Shown: piece after piece, positions 1 through 12,229 of the stretch | How positions within the stretch are numbered: the first letter of the stretch is position 1 | How the letters are laid out: the number at the start of each line of letters is the position of its first letter | Source of the DNA: Hymenoscyphus infarciens | Taxonomy: Eukaryota; Ascomycota; Leotiomycetes; Helotiales; Helotiaceae | Length of the DNA: 64,000 nt | Direction of reading: 5' to 3' | NCBI GenBank assembly: GCA_001414345.1 | Contig: LLCB01000070.1 | Coordinates: 62,001-126,000 of the forward strand | Notes under the pieces: generated by a model | Told to the model about the DNA's origin: nothing | Database searches by the model: none | The model's input: the letters and a program-made list of their open reading frames with translations, nothing else | Translations under genes and position numbers: made by a program

Positions 1-3000
1 CTCCCGCCCAAGGAATCACCAGAATAACCAAAACACCAGGATCGTCTCTAAGATTGTCACGCTTCCAGGGCCTCAAACATACCAATCTTGTACCCTATTA
101 ACACCCGAGCTATTGCATCGGAGAGTTCCAAGCCAAAAAAGATTCCTTCCATATATTTTCTTCCCTAGGTTCCTCCCGCCGTGGCAACCATCATCCCGCT
201 CTGCCAATCGATAAGGGAAAATCAGAATAGAATCAAAACTGGACCGGCGCGCGAGAGCGGAACAATTGGAACAACCTGCGCGGACCTCTGGGGCTAATGC
301 ACACCCCAATAGGTAAGGTAAAGTGGAGAGTTGTCGTTTAAATTTACAGCACGCGGCGGCCCGGCGCGAAGCAGCGAAAGAGAACTTATTGTTCACGTCA
401 GCAACAGCAACCTACAGCGCCAGCGAGGACGGGATATAGCCAGTATCAGCAGCATCACCGGAACTAGTCTTTCTCCCTGCTTCTATCAGCCAAGTGATCT
501 TTGGCAAGTGATGTGATGTCAGATTTCTATTCGAAGCAGCAACGGCTAAAGCCATGAAACAGTCGTCATTCATGATGAAGACAAACAAATATTTGTACGG
601 CCGAGTGTTGTACCTACACGGCTTGAACGGATCTACGCCAGCTCTCACGTAATCATGGCCACCAGCCCTCGAATGTGGAAATGGAAGGTGAAAACCCTTT
701 CCTGGCTGGTTTCGCGTGTGAAGCCCAAACCGGCAAAAGTGGAAGATTTCAAGAGAGGAGAGTAAAACTTGTCCTGTCAATTCCAATTCTTCCGCCCGCC
801 CTCCCCCCTGCACCACAACGGCAACCACACCAGGCAGGTCTTACTCAGCCTAACCTTCCATACATCACTCTCCGTTGTGAGACTGAAGCATCTTCCACGA
901 GGTGTTTTCTTCTGGAAAGCCAGAGGGTGCCAATCATGATGTTGGTGCTGCAGGAACCGACCACGTTTTCCCCCACCACCTCGGCGTTGCCTACCGGTCG
1001 TATTTTTTTTCCTTTTCCTTGTCCTTATCGTCTATATCCAGCTCCTCGATTTTCAATAGTTTATCTGCATGTCTTTGTAAGTGGTAAACCACTTCACCGA
1101 GTGCAATGAGGAAATGTGTTTGTTTACGCGGGGTGAAAAGAGTTATTTCGAGGAGTCGTGGCTTTATCTTGTCAATGGTTCATCAAAAATGAAGGCGCAG
1201 CGAGTGCAAGCCACCACACCATGAAATACGGAGTACACCGCTGTCAACCACTGTCCACACTGCCGTACCACCAACGGCACGGTACAGTTTGCTGGGACAA
1301 AACTCAGGATCGGGTAAAAGCTTCGGGAATAAAAGACTTTTTCTTGGGGTCGCTTTGGGGGCATTTCGGTTCACGTATACCTGCCGGCTTTCGAAATGTA
1401 ACGGCAAGTAGCCTGAAGGATGGTATCCCAGACCCTGGCTCGCTAGCTGGATGATTTTTGTGTGGTACAGCGTTCTTACTGGCTATGCTTGATTAAAAGG
1501 TTGATAAGCGCCAACTGGAGTTCCAATCTACATCATCGGTCGCTACATGAAGCAGATAAAGCTGTACGGAGTACCTACTGGAGGAGCGGTTTTGTTTAAA
1601 GCAAACTGAAACCTTTCCTCGAGTGTCCGATGATGTAATTCGAAAATGCCAGTGATAAGCAATGGGATGAAGATAATATTGCATGTCAATATTCTTTACT
1701 GGGCAATATCAATTACTCCTGTTGGTTTCGTAGTACCATTGTTTTCTTATCGGCAGATGAAATTTCGGACATGGGGAACCTGTTGGATGTGGCTTTGTGC
1801 AGCTCGATGGGGTGGCATAGCATAGACACTTGCATTTTCCATGTCCTCTACGGGACTCGATTTGGAGAATACGGGTGTTGACTGTGCCGTACAAGATGTC
1901 GTGGTATTTCCCCGCTGTTACAATAGACGCTCTCTACCGAGACGTCGAGTCAGCTCCTAGGAAGCACAACATTATGATTGGCGCCATGGTGTTGTGTACT
2001 AGGAAGCTGCAGAAAGGAAGGGCTGCGCATTCACATCAGCGAGGTACACGTGGAGAATACCACGCTACTGCCCACGTTTTTACCCTCTTAAGTACTGTTG
2101 GAACACTAATTCAGGAACACACAGCCTTGATGAGAAAGGACTACCACTATGAGAATTGGGCGAGGTCTAGTAACGAAAAAATATTGACTTGAACGATAAC
2201 CTTAGTCATCATTTTGATATTCCCAGAATGGCGTTTACAGTATGCTAGGTCAATCCTCAAACTGAGGAGAAACACGCGACATCTGCAGAGCATCAGGGGC
2301 AAGATCTTCAAGGACGATTCGCCGTCATACGAACTTTTATTAGCGAATGTTTAAAAAGCTGAAACGAAAACATGCCCCTACCCCAGATGGGTGAAGATCG
2401 AAATTCTGCACGCAATAGGGGATTCGCGCCGTGAAAAGTTTCATACAAGCCGTCCAATGAGCGATTGCCAACCTGAAACGAAGGGGCCACCAGGGCCAAG
2501 TTTTGAAGCGCTGTTGGCGGGGTTTTGTTGCGAGTATAGACATTGCACTTGAAGGATTCTACCGGTCCTACATCCAAAGTCCTGGGTCCCAACACCATCA
2601 CAGCCTGATGATGTTAATAGAACAAAGGGAAACGAATATGTACTTTCTACGTAGAGAAAGGTTCCTGAGTCTGGGGGTGGCTTCATCTACAATATCGAAC
2701 GACTTGCAGCACGAGTAGGAATGTGAATACCCTCGTATCAACACAATGCTCTCTAGGGTGCATTACCGGAGACGGCACAGATGCCGGAAGGAAGGCCAAG
2801 TCAAGTAGGATACGACTTGCTCAGAGTGATAGTTAGTCGATGATGGGCATCTGGATATCGGTGGGAAGAGAAGATGGAGGGACAGGGTTAATGGCCACGA
2901 GGTGGCCCTGCTGCAGACTGATGGCGCACCCTCCAGAATCCAGAGGACGATTTCCTGAACGGGCTATTGACTGCTGATGGCAAGTGGAAAAGCAGCACTC

Positions 3001-5504
3001 GATTAGGGGACACGATAGCTGACGGGAAAGCTATGACGATTGCTTGTGTTTGGTATGACAGCGAGAGTAAGTTCAGTACCAAACTTGAAATATGACAGAA
3101 TACTGACTGTCATTGGACCTGCGAATGCAAGTCTGAGATACCCAGATTAGATGGGTTTGGAAACCGACGGCATTCGTGAAGATATGGCCAAAAAGTAAAC
3201 TATTGAATTTTCAACTTCAGAATTAGCCTGGAAAGATTTTGAAATTCCCGTCGAGCCGTCGAGAGTAGCTACCCATCATCTACTGGCAAAATTATAGCGA
3301 CTGAGTCTTTGTGGCACGCACCACCCAACATTCTTACGCATTGAAGCTCTCGATATGCCCAACATACTTCGACCACTTTTCCGTCTCGTTTTTCAGTGCC
3401 GCTTTTCTTCACGACGGGGGGCTAAAGAGTCTTTTCTTCGTGCTCGATTTACTACTTTCTCATCCTTTGAGCAAAGCCAGGCCAGAGTACCCGGCATAAC
3501 CAATACCATGGCTGGAAGTAACACCGATATCCTCATTGCCGTGTTCAATTAGGCCGGCGGATGACCAGTGCCCACTCAAACTCCTGATGAAAGATGTGTG
3601 CGCAGCACAGAAGTTGGAGAGACAAGAGACCACAACGAGACGTGATTCGGTGTGATGATGTGCATACTGGCTGCAACGGGTATTTCACAAAGTATTTCTT
3701 GTGAGGCGCAGATATTCCAAAAATAGTGCAAGTCTCATTGCCAACACAGTGCAACCCCCGCCTTTACTCAGCACTAAAACTGCTGCCAATACTGCAGACC
3801 AGTTGCCGAGCTGTCATTCGACGCCACGAGCACGGGTTTGCGCCTCCTCCCCCCTGCTCAAGGCCCTGTTGTTTTCCTCTCCTGTCCAACCACCTGCACG
3901 AAATGGTCCACAACATCCTCATCTTCCACCCACGTCCATGTTCGTCCGATTTCGAAGGAACAACCAACCGGCCAGCTCAGCTGTCGCTCTTTCGACCTCC
4001 CTCCCTCTCCTCCAAGTATCCTTTCGTCGGCGCATCAGCCGCCAGCCCAGCGTGCTATTCTCACTATTAGAAACGGCTAGCGCGCCCGGGATATGACCCC
4101 TCCGGAATCCCCAGGTTCGCTTTCTTCTTTCCTGTCAGCAACTTGCTTGACATGGTGCGATACCGAAGGGCATTATTTGTTGATTCGATAGAGCAACTTC
4201 TCGGGGCAGTTCGTGCAAAATTCCGTACGGCGGTACGGCTTTCGTACCTGCAAGAGATGGGCCATTGGATCGACACAGTCCTTGCCAAGCAGGAGTCCAG
4301 GTGGTGGAATCCTTCGCAAATTGCTGGATACAGCATAGCTGCCGATTCCCAGTCCAGGGAACCAGGCTAGGATTTCGCGCCTATTTCTCCTCGACTATGG
4401 AGTAGGCACGCCTTACAGGGCCAATGCGGGCATGCCACACAGTCGGTTGGTGCACTGAAGATTAGATGGAGGCTCTGTGGGCACGGGTAAGGCGCCTGTG
4501 GCGGCTAAGCGGGGAAGACGGCCAGCTCTTTGCTCGAAAAGGGGGGCCAGAAGCGAGAATCCCCCAATGCCCCGCGAAAATGCGAGAATGGAGTTTCGGC
4601 CGACTCTCCCCCCAGTGGTGTCACAGGACACAAACTGCCCACTGCCCACGATCCCCACTCGCCGTGCGCTTCGTAATATGCTTGATTCAGAAAAGGGAGG
4701 GCCCGTCGTTCCCATCAAGCAACCCGCCGAGACAACCGACCGTTGGGGAACTGACGAGTATCGGGAGCCGTGCACAGCTATCAAACTCTCAAGCAATACC
4801 CCACCATCCCATTATTCCCAACTTCTCGACTTTCCTCGACCTTCTCACGCATCCCCCTTGTTCTCTGTTCTATGTTCACTTGCTACAGCCCATTTCCCGG
4901 CGCGTCGCAGACGCACAACAGTCGTAGGTTAACGCAGACGCACGCGCAGACAGACGCAGGCCCAGGGTGGCATCCAGGGCAAGGGCACCACCCTCCAGGG
5001 CGCTTATGATGCCAGCCTTTCGCTATTTATGGCTCTCCAGGACGCCCTCCTCCTCCACTTTGGGACTGGCTTGGCCTACATGGCCGGGATCGTGCCGTAC
5101 CCTCAGGGGGCATCTACACATGGCTTACCAGGTCCAGGAGGGAACCTAGTAGTTCACATCTCAAGCCAAATGTCTCTTTCTCTCTCCTTCTTCCACCGCT
5201 GTCTTTCTTTTCTTCCTGCACACATCACCGCAACCCTCAGCAATGCCCCGCGAATCGTTCTATCTTTGTGCATCTACTGCGCATCTGTCTAGGTAGTTCC
5301 CAAGTACCAAGTAGCACCCCTCTCCGTACCTTTTTTAACGATACACCCCTCACACCCCAGCGGCGTTCTTACCACAGATCTGTCTTGGTAGTAAACACTC
5401 AAAGCCTTCTGCGTCAGATTTTGGCCCCTGAACAAGATCTAATTCCAGTCGGCTGTGCAAATCATATTCCAGGATCGATCCACCTTTCCAAATTCAGTTC
5501 AACT
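1..5504. other. Gene-free stretch upstream of the zinc-finger factor
   Basis: I see no convincing gene in this stretch. All open frames are short (at most about 150 codons), overlap each other on both strands, and none shows a recognisable family signature or a coherent set of splice sites. Pyrimidine-rich runs become common after about 3.8 kb, and the last 240 bases stay open in the frame of the next gene without a clearly better start. The likeliest content is the promoter and long 5' leader of the transcription factor that starts at 5505; long upstream regions are common for fungal regulators. A non-coding RNA or an unrecognised short gene cannot be excluded. Confidence 0.5.
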
Positions 5505-8500
5505 ATGTCGAGCCTCAAAGATATAATGGACGTCGATGTGGAGCCGCTTCAATCCCAAGTTGCATATAGAAGGTCCCGGGAAGCCGCTCAACAATCAGCC
5601 TCCCGCTCTTCCATCGCTATATCAACCGAGGCTCCCTCCCCACCAACCGATGACGAAGACGAAGACCCAGATAACAATAACCAAGGGAAGCATCCCATCA
5701 AGCGTCGCCGTTCCCATCGAGTATCCAACGATCACACAGAGTCTTCCCGGTCCGCGTATCAAAGTCGGCGCAACAGCGTCACAGAGCCGAACATGAACAT
5801 GGATTACCAGAACAGTTACCAGGCCGTGGGTTCGAGCCAAGGAAGTGGTTCAGGAACACCTCAAATGTCGAGGGCTTCAGAGAGCGACGCCAGTATTCCC
5901 GTCAAGTACACACCGGTCACTGGTCGTATCAGCAGAGCAAAGAAAGGTGTACCAGTCCACACTTGCGATATCTGCAGACCAGCAAAGACTTTCACTAGGG
6001 CAGAACATCTAAGGTACGTCCGCGAGTGCAATTGGGGTGTGCAATGCTAACAGTCATCTTTTTCCAGACGTCATCAACTGAGCCACCAAAAGCCGGCATA
6101 TGGGTGCGAGTTTGAAAATTGCGAGAGGGCCTTTCACAGACCAGATTTGCTGGCGCGACACATGCATCGACAGTAGGCAGCGAGAATACCACTATGTGGT
6201 TCAATGGCTGACTGGGAATAGTGAAACTCAAGGAGAGAAGGCATACATATCTGGCGATCCTGAAAGAAGCAGAGCTTCCTCAAGTGCTTCCGAGAGCCAA
6301 CCACGCCAGATCAAGGCAGAGCCAGGACGTTCATATACTCAGCAAGGTTCCCCAATGAGTTCGGCTACACCACGGACCTCAATCAGTGGAGAGACCAACA
6401 AGACCATGTCAAGCACTAACACAATCACCCCGCAAAACTTTCAGGCTGGAAACTACCCCCCAGGATCCAACAGTTCGAACAAGAGAACTGCAAGAGATGC
6501 AGACTTGCCTGATATGGACTCATATCCTGTCACCTCTCCCGTTCAAAACAGAATCGCTACGAGTTTTGTTGACCACATGGCCCCCGGATTCACATCCGCG
6601 GATCTACCCGGACGCGAACAAATGTTTACCGGGGCTATACCCTCATCTGGTTTCGAAAACATGTACGCACAGGAATCCTTCTCTCCCAATTATACCACTG
6701 CTGCCGGTTCCCTCAGCAATTCAGGTTTGCCTCTCCTGAGTATCCCAGACGAACCTTTCCCTCCCCACCAATCATTTGCGCAGGACAATTCCCCATGGTG
6801 TTCCTCGGCATCCGACAGCACCTTTTCCAACCAATCCGATGGATCGCGAGCCGGACGACAATGGGCATCCAGAGGACGTTCCGATTCGTTAGTTGATTGG
6901 CCAATCTCAGCAACATCGAATTGGTCGCCTCAAATAACCACCCCGCAAGATTTGCACAGCCCGCCCTTCGACGCATTTTTAGATCAGTATGAGGCGCATC
7001 TCTCGCCTCGTACAACACATATGCACTTAGATGTGCCAAGTCCTTACAGGAGGTATAATATGGAATCAGTGGGTACTCCAACCCTCTCGACGAATAGTAA
7101 ACCAATTTCTCAAGTCTTTCCAGCATCCAGTTCACGAGTATCCAACCCCCGATTGGCTGGCATTAATGCCCCAAGAGAGGATGAATTAGCGGTATTCTCC
7201 TCCACCTCCACTACGATCCCCGAACCACAAACACCTTCACTCGATCTGTATATAGACAGTTACTGGCAGAATTTTCACCCTCTCTTACCTTTTATTCATC
7301 GTCCAACTTACGACACTGTGGAAGGCAGCCTCCTTACCTCCGCGATCGCCGCAATCGGCACACAATATCACAATACCTCGGAAGCCCGAGTTCGAGGGAC
7401 CGAATTGAACGAGTTTTGCCGGGGAAACATTGAACGTGTAAGTTCCACCACGTCTTAAGTCACATTTTCTTTGGGAGCACATGACGAGGAGGAAACGGTC
7501 ACTACCCTGCCAAACTTTTTGGGGATCTCTTTTTCTATTTTTTTATTCGGTCTCTTTTCTTCTATCTCTTCTCTTCTTCTCCTCTTTCTTCTTATTTCAT
7601 TGGCACTTTCATCACGTCCGGTTGTGGGAGGACGACACTGACCGCTGTCCAGTGTTTGGAATTGGATCGGGCAACCATGCAAGCAATACTTCTCACAGAA
7701 GTTTTCAGCCGATTTCGAGGGAGGAAAACCACCATTCGACTATCCAGGCGGTTTGAGGATCTTTGTGTGAGAGTAAGTCTAACCTCATTCTTCTATCCAA
7801 ACTCTAGTTGCTAATCATAAACAGCTCATCAGTGGCACTGATCCAAGCTACAGAGCTCCAACTACCTGCACTAGCCCGGTTGAAGCAGCCTCTGTGAATG
7901 ATCTACGAAATCGGTTTGGCCCAATCGAAGGTAGCCATTCGCTTTCAAGGCCAGATGCTTCAACCGAATGGATGCAGTGGGTTGAAGGGGAGTCGCAACA
8001 ACGTCTCCTCAGTGCTTGTTTCGTATTCGATGTCCATCAAGCTCTTTATCACAAACAGCCTCGAGCACGAGCATTCAGTGGTGAAGTCGGACCTTTCCTT
8101 CATCCTCCATGCCTGGATAGTCTCTGGAATGCCTCTAATTCAACAGAGTGGCAAAATCTACAATTCCTCACTTCAGAAGTGTCTACACAACAACTTCCTC
8201 CAAACCAATCTACCTTTCTCCGGTCGGTTGTAATGAGCTCCCTGGCAACACAGCTTCCATTTGGCGAAACCCCGACTTATCTGAGCCACTTTCATACACC
8301 ACCATCCGATTATCCCGCTAATGATCTCATGAACACTTTCTCTACGTCTCCTATGGCTCAAACCTATCTTGCCTTGCACCATACACCGCTTCACGATCTC
8401 CTCGCGGTTGCAGCCGATACTTGGATCTTCTCTCAAAAAGTCACACCTCCAGAGCGTTTTCACACTGCCCAAAAAAGATTGGGCAACTGGGCAAAGTCTC

Positions 8501-8958
8501 ACGCTGCAACCCAAGCTGTTCGTCATGCCTGTCGCATTCTCTCCATCAATCTAGCACAACCATATGATGTACATACAAACGCATGCCACACAAATGGCAT
8601 GGTCTGCATCACAAACTATTGGAGCTTATATGTCGCAGCTCTAATTTGCTGGGCTTATGGACATCGATATCAACTCCAGCAAGCGGTCCAAAGCCCATCT
8701 CCTTCTCAGTCAATGGAGGAAGCTGCTCGAAGTGCAAGCGGCTATGTCAATGGTATATTGGCTTTCAGCGTAGAAGATCTGATCAATAATAGAGCTACTG
8801 CTTCTATCAAAGGCGAGACAGCTGGAGTCATCGACGTTGTTCATAGACGGTTGATGATTGAGGGCGCTGGTGTGGGTGGGAAATGCAGCATGCTCACGGA
8901 TTGCATTCAAGTTCTTCAGAAGATTGCTAAGAGTGGTCCGAGGTCGAAGTGGTTCTGA
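5505..8958 (+). CDS. C2H2 zinc-finger transcription factor with fungal_trans domain
   Basis: Five exons fit: 5505-6013, 6068-6172, 6222-7437, 7653-7772 and 7825-8958, giving 1,027 aa with phase kept at every junction. Splicing exons 1 and 2 rebuilds two C2H2 fingers: C154/C157/H172/H176 (a slightly long first finger) and C183/C188/H201/H205. An acidic, Ser/Pro-rich linker follows. From about residue 540 a fungal-specific transcription factor domain begins (SYWQNFHPLLPFIHRPT); exon 4 supplies the conserved TMQAILLTEVFSRFRGRKT segment. C2H2 plus fungal_trans is a known architecture of nuclear DNA-binding regulators; the target genes cannot be read from sequence. A basic stretch (KRRRSHR) near residue 70 may be a nuclear localisation signal. 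The start at 5505 (MSSLKDIMD) was preferred over the in-frame upstream extension because the extension looks like leader sequence. Intron 3 is long (215 nt) and T-rich. Confidence 0.88.
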
Positions 8959-9264
8959 TTTCATTTCCGGCTCTGCTCGTCACTCGTTTTACGGCCTACG
9001 AACTCAACGACTCTCCTTTTTTTTCGCTCGTCCTTTTTTCTTCGACTTCAACGGCTTCTTTCTTTCTCATCGACTTCTTTCGAACCATCTTCTTCTTCCA
9101 CCTTCCTTCTTGGTCTCGTTCTTGTATTCAGCACATTGTACCACTATATCCCCTAGGTCATCATCATTCATCGGGTCTGTATTTCATCTCATTTTCTTGG
9201 CGCTACTCATATGATGTCTCTCATAGCTGTTGATTTTTTACTGTTTTCTTTCTTGGGGGTAGTC

Positions 9265-9385
9265 TATTCATTTTCTTTTTTTTTTTTTTTTTTTTTTTTT
9301 AGGGTGGGGGGTTGGTGGTGCCAAGTTAAGAAAAATTAAGGAGGGTTGCCTTTATTTATGTTTGGGTTTTTTTTTAGCACTTTTT

Positions 9386-9424
<39 letters not shown>

Positions 9425-9520
9425 CAGGGAGCGGGGTTGATGTGACCAAGTCAGAGAAACATACGACGGGATGCCTTAAATAATGCTTGGGATTTTTCTT
9501 AGAACATTTTCCTTTCTTTT
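9265..9520. repeat. Diverged tandem duplication with poly-T tracts
   Basis: Two neighbouring segments about 125 bp apart share the same order of words: a long T run, AGGG..GGGGTTG, CCAAGT, GAGAAA/AAGAAA, a T-rich ATG(C/T)TTGGG word and another T run. The T runs lie at about 9280-9300 and 9387-9424. The copies have drifted by many substitutions. They sit just 3' of the transcription factor, probably in its 3' UTR or terminator. The long homopolymers are also places where assembly length is unreliable. Confidence 0.6.
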
Positions 9521-10286
9521 TTGCTATATATGTCTTTCTTTTCATTGGATTCAAGTCTTTGAGATTTTTCCAGGTTTGAAATTTGTACTAACATCGTCAT
9601 CTCATTCATCGCTTACAAAAAATCTCTCTCTTTTTCCTGTCTGCGCGCGTGGTGATAGTTTGGCGTTCTGCTTTATATTTTTCCCCTTGCTTGGAGTTTT
9701 TGATTTTCTAATGATATATCTGGAATGCATTCATGGGGAGCGAGCGATGGATATGATACCCTTTGCATGATAATAGCATGATAGAAGTTTTTTTTAGAGG
9801 GGTTGGTCGGTTGGTTGGTGGATGGACATATAAAAATAACTAGTTAAGCTATATATAAAATGTAAAATGTAATTTTTGTTTCTGAATTGAGAGGATTGGA
9901 ATGAAACGTGATTTGGGCTCGTCTATTATTGGGAACCTTTTGAGGTTAGTCTATAGGATGGTATGGCGTAACGAGTTTGATATTCACGGTGCACCCCATT
10001 GTTTGCGGTCCATTTCATGTGATTTAAATCACGATCATCGACTGAGGAGATTCCATCAAAGTCCTCACTCTCCTCTCCACAAATAAATGCCAGACAACTT
10101 CACTCTTGGTAGAAAGGAATAAATAAATAAGTAGCACGGAAGTGGCATTTGAGTTAGGAAAATATTAATCAGGTGGCATTTCTGTCTTTTTAAATTGGAA
10201 AAGTGGCATTTTGGTCCATTTCCGCTAAATCTAATAACCTCTTTCAGTCTCTAAAAGTTGAGTATTTATCTTAAGTTTGAAGCTAT
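9521..10286. other. Intergenic, no gene seen
   Basis: AT-leaning sequence between the 3' ends of two convergent genes. Only short frames without family signatures are present. It probably holds the 3' UTRs of both genes. Confidence 0.5.
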
Positions 10287-11320
10287 TCAACCCGTTTTGA
10301 GCGTCAACGTTCTAGAGTTATTAAATGTAAACACTGCCAAAACAGCGGTATAACTAGTTCACGTTTAGTTACCAATAGAAAGAATTTTGTCCTGAAGCTT
10401 GCTTACCTTGCCCCGGCAATAAATATATCCACCGTGGCAGCTTCCGTAAATAAGAAACAACTGAAAGAAAAAGAAAAAACCTGACGAAAGTGTAATGGTG
10501 ACCACTCTCCAAGTCGAACTTGAGAGATTGTCCAGCAAGATTACTGGGATAATTAGGACAACCATTGCTAGCCAAGAGGTTAGCGCGCGACACAATCTGC
10601 GCCATTTGGCCCGGAGGAGAAGGATATGTTCGTCTCCTGTGAAGTTTTGAAGCCGTCAGAGCTTTTCCAGTGGGAAATACTTAGTAGACTTCTGCGTAGT
10701 CTACAAAAAAGGAAAGAGTGAACCCTATTGGCTGGGCAATAGCTCAATCTAAATGTAGAATCCTCCACTATAGGCACGGTGCGCGTGATAGCAGGGTCCG
10801 CATGGCCAGTGAGATTCATGAGGTCGTTTTCCTGCTCAAGGTATGCCCAATCAAAACTCGCAAGACAGGAAGTCCCTTCCACCCAAATCCTCAAGCTCTT
10901 GTAATCTCTTTCCGTAAAGGTTGGATAAGCGAGTACTTTGGAGCTTTGCTCTAACATCGTATCTACCCCCCAAAACACTTAGACAAAATAAACAATGATT
11001 GATGCATCAAGACTAAAGCAATTATCATATTCAGCTAGAGCAGTTCTCGGTTGCGTCAAGACTTTCAATCCTTCAGCATTACTATCCAAGCTCAGAGAAC
11101 CAAGGAATAAACTCTTTGCGTCGCTGGAATCAAGTTCATCGAGTGTAGACTCTAGAACTGAGATCTCATATTGTTTACAGTGGAGCAAGCGCATGCGTGT
11201 TCGTGTGAAACGTCGAAAGTTGTGGAATGCGAGATGAGTGCTCAAGAGAGCCGCGTATCGTGGGTAACCAGGTCGAAAGCGTTCCACTAAAGTAGAAGTA
11301 ACGGCTTTCAGCAGAATCAT
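10287..11320 (-). pseudogene. DUF6594-family membrane protein, one apparent frameshift
   Basis: Four minus-strand exons can be assembled: 11320-11014, 10962-10690, 10636-10407 and 10353-10287, with introns of 51, 53 and 53 nt. The product shows DUF6594 hallmarks: an N-terminal GYPRYAALLSTHLAFHNFRR segment, an acidic/leucine coiled-coil-like region ending LAEYDN, the conserved IWVEGTSCLA block, and C-terminal hydrophobic helices (WLAMVVLIIPVILLDNL; then TEAATVDIFIAGA and YTAVLAVF). Donors of introns 1 and 2 are weak (GTCT) but phases match. Within exon 3, about 10468-10490, reading must jump one base inside a T-rich run to reach the conserved last helices. Without the jump the protein ends in an unrelated tail about 25 residues later. 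This is either a real frameshift or a homopolymer sequencing error. The family is fungal and of unknown function; it is predicted to sit in membranes. Confidence 0.68.
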
Positions 11321-11765
11321 AGCCGGGGATCACATTGAGAAATTGCGTCCCGTGATTGTCTTTCTATTTTTGAAAAGAGCTGTCTCGTTGTGGGTTTTCT
11401 AGTATATATGTTGGAGTCAGTCTAACTTAGACGCGGAATACTTTTCTTTGCTTTATCGAGAAAAGCTGGGAACACAGTGAACATGGTCCTTCCTACTTCT
11501 TAGAGGTTCTCTAATCCCGTGTTAAGGAAGCCTGATCGCAAGCCTTGCATAGGTAAGATCCCCGGCCGGGTAATAAGCTGCAGCAAGCAAATGCTCCAAT
11601 AGTGTTAATGCACGTGTGCTTATATTTTCAGCCCTCGTCGGTGAGCTATTTAAGTGTTTAATATGGTGTGAAGACTGTAAGCTCTTCTTCTATCTGTACT
11701 GTCAAAGGCTCCTCTTGAACATCGGGTGGACTGTAATAGCATCCTTCGATCTTCCGAGCGTAAAG

Positions 11766-12174
11766 ATGCCGGACACACCAAGCAAGAAGGAAGAGGACAT
11801 CAACGTCAGTATACCCTAGTTTTGAACCCACATTACCAACAACGTGCTCACAGCCTGGGTAGCCTTCTGATGCCCCTGAAATCCAGAACGACGGTAAATT
11901 TCGCCCCCGGATTGCAGAATACGCTACAGTAAGCACCTATTGTTTTTTGAATCAAAATAAGCTCTTCTTAAGCTAATTGTTGAGCTAGGGCAGCAAATTT
12001 CGTGTTGGTGATTCAGTTTACATCTCTGCGACGAACGGGCGGGCGCTGCAGGGCCCGTACTACATTGCTACCGTAGCGGTGGGAAAGAAGACATATACTT
12101 TAAGTGCAGGAGATGGAACGGCTATTGAAAATGGGAGATCATTTGCGGAGAGAGATTTGGACTTTTCCAATTGA
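11766..12174 (+). CDS. Small 96-aa protein, three exons, function unknown
   Basis: Exons 11766-11804, 11863-11928 and 11989-12174 join in phase 0 to give a 96-aa protein; introns are 58 and 60 nt with good GT..AG signals and a CTAAT branch motif. No single exon is long enough to stand out as an open frame. The N-terminus is hydrophilic (MPDTPSKKEED). The C-terminal 60 residues contain KFRVGDSVYI, GPYYIATVAVGKKTYTLS and ERDLDF, a pattern of short beta strands like small SH3-like barrels that I associate with short uncharacterised fungal proteins; that fold call is inference. It lies in the accessory island, tail-to-tail with the caspase-like gene, whose stop is only about 55 bp away. No signal peptide or membrane segment is visible. 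Confidence 0.66.
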
Positions 12175-12229
12175 TACTACCTAGCACGGGAATCAAAACT
12201 TCTGATTGAACATCCGCCCTACAGCAAAT

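Noticed and set aside
412..828. Minus-strand open frame of 138 codons
   Set aside because: No recognisable domain, and several overlapping frames of similar size lie on the other strand; treated as chance.
9446..9490. ACATACGAC word like the start of fungal 5S rRNA
   Set aside because: The following bases do not continue as 5S rRNA and it lies inside the poly-T duplication.
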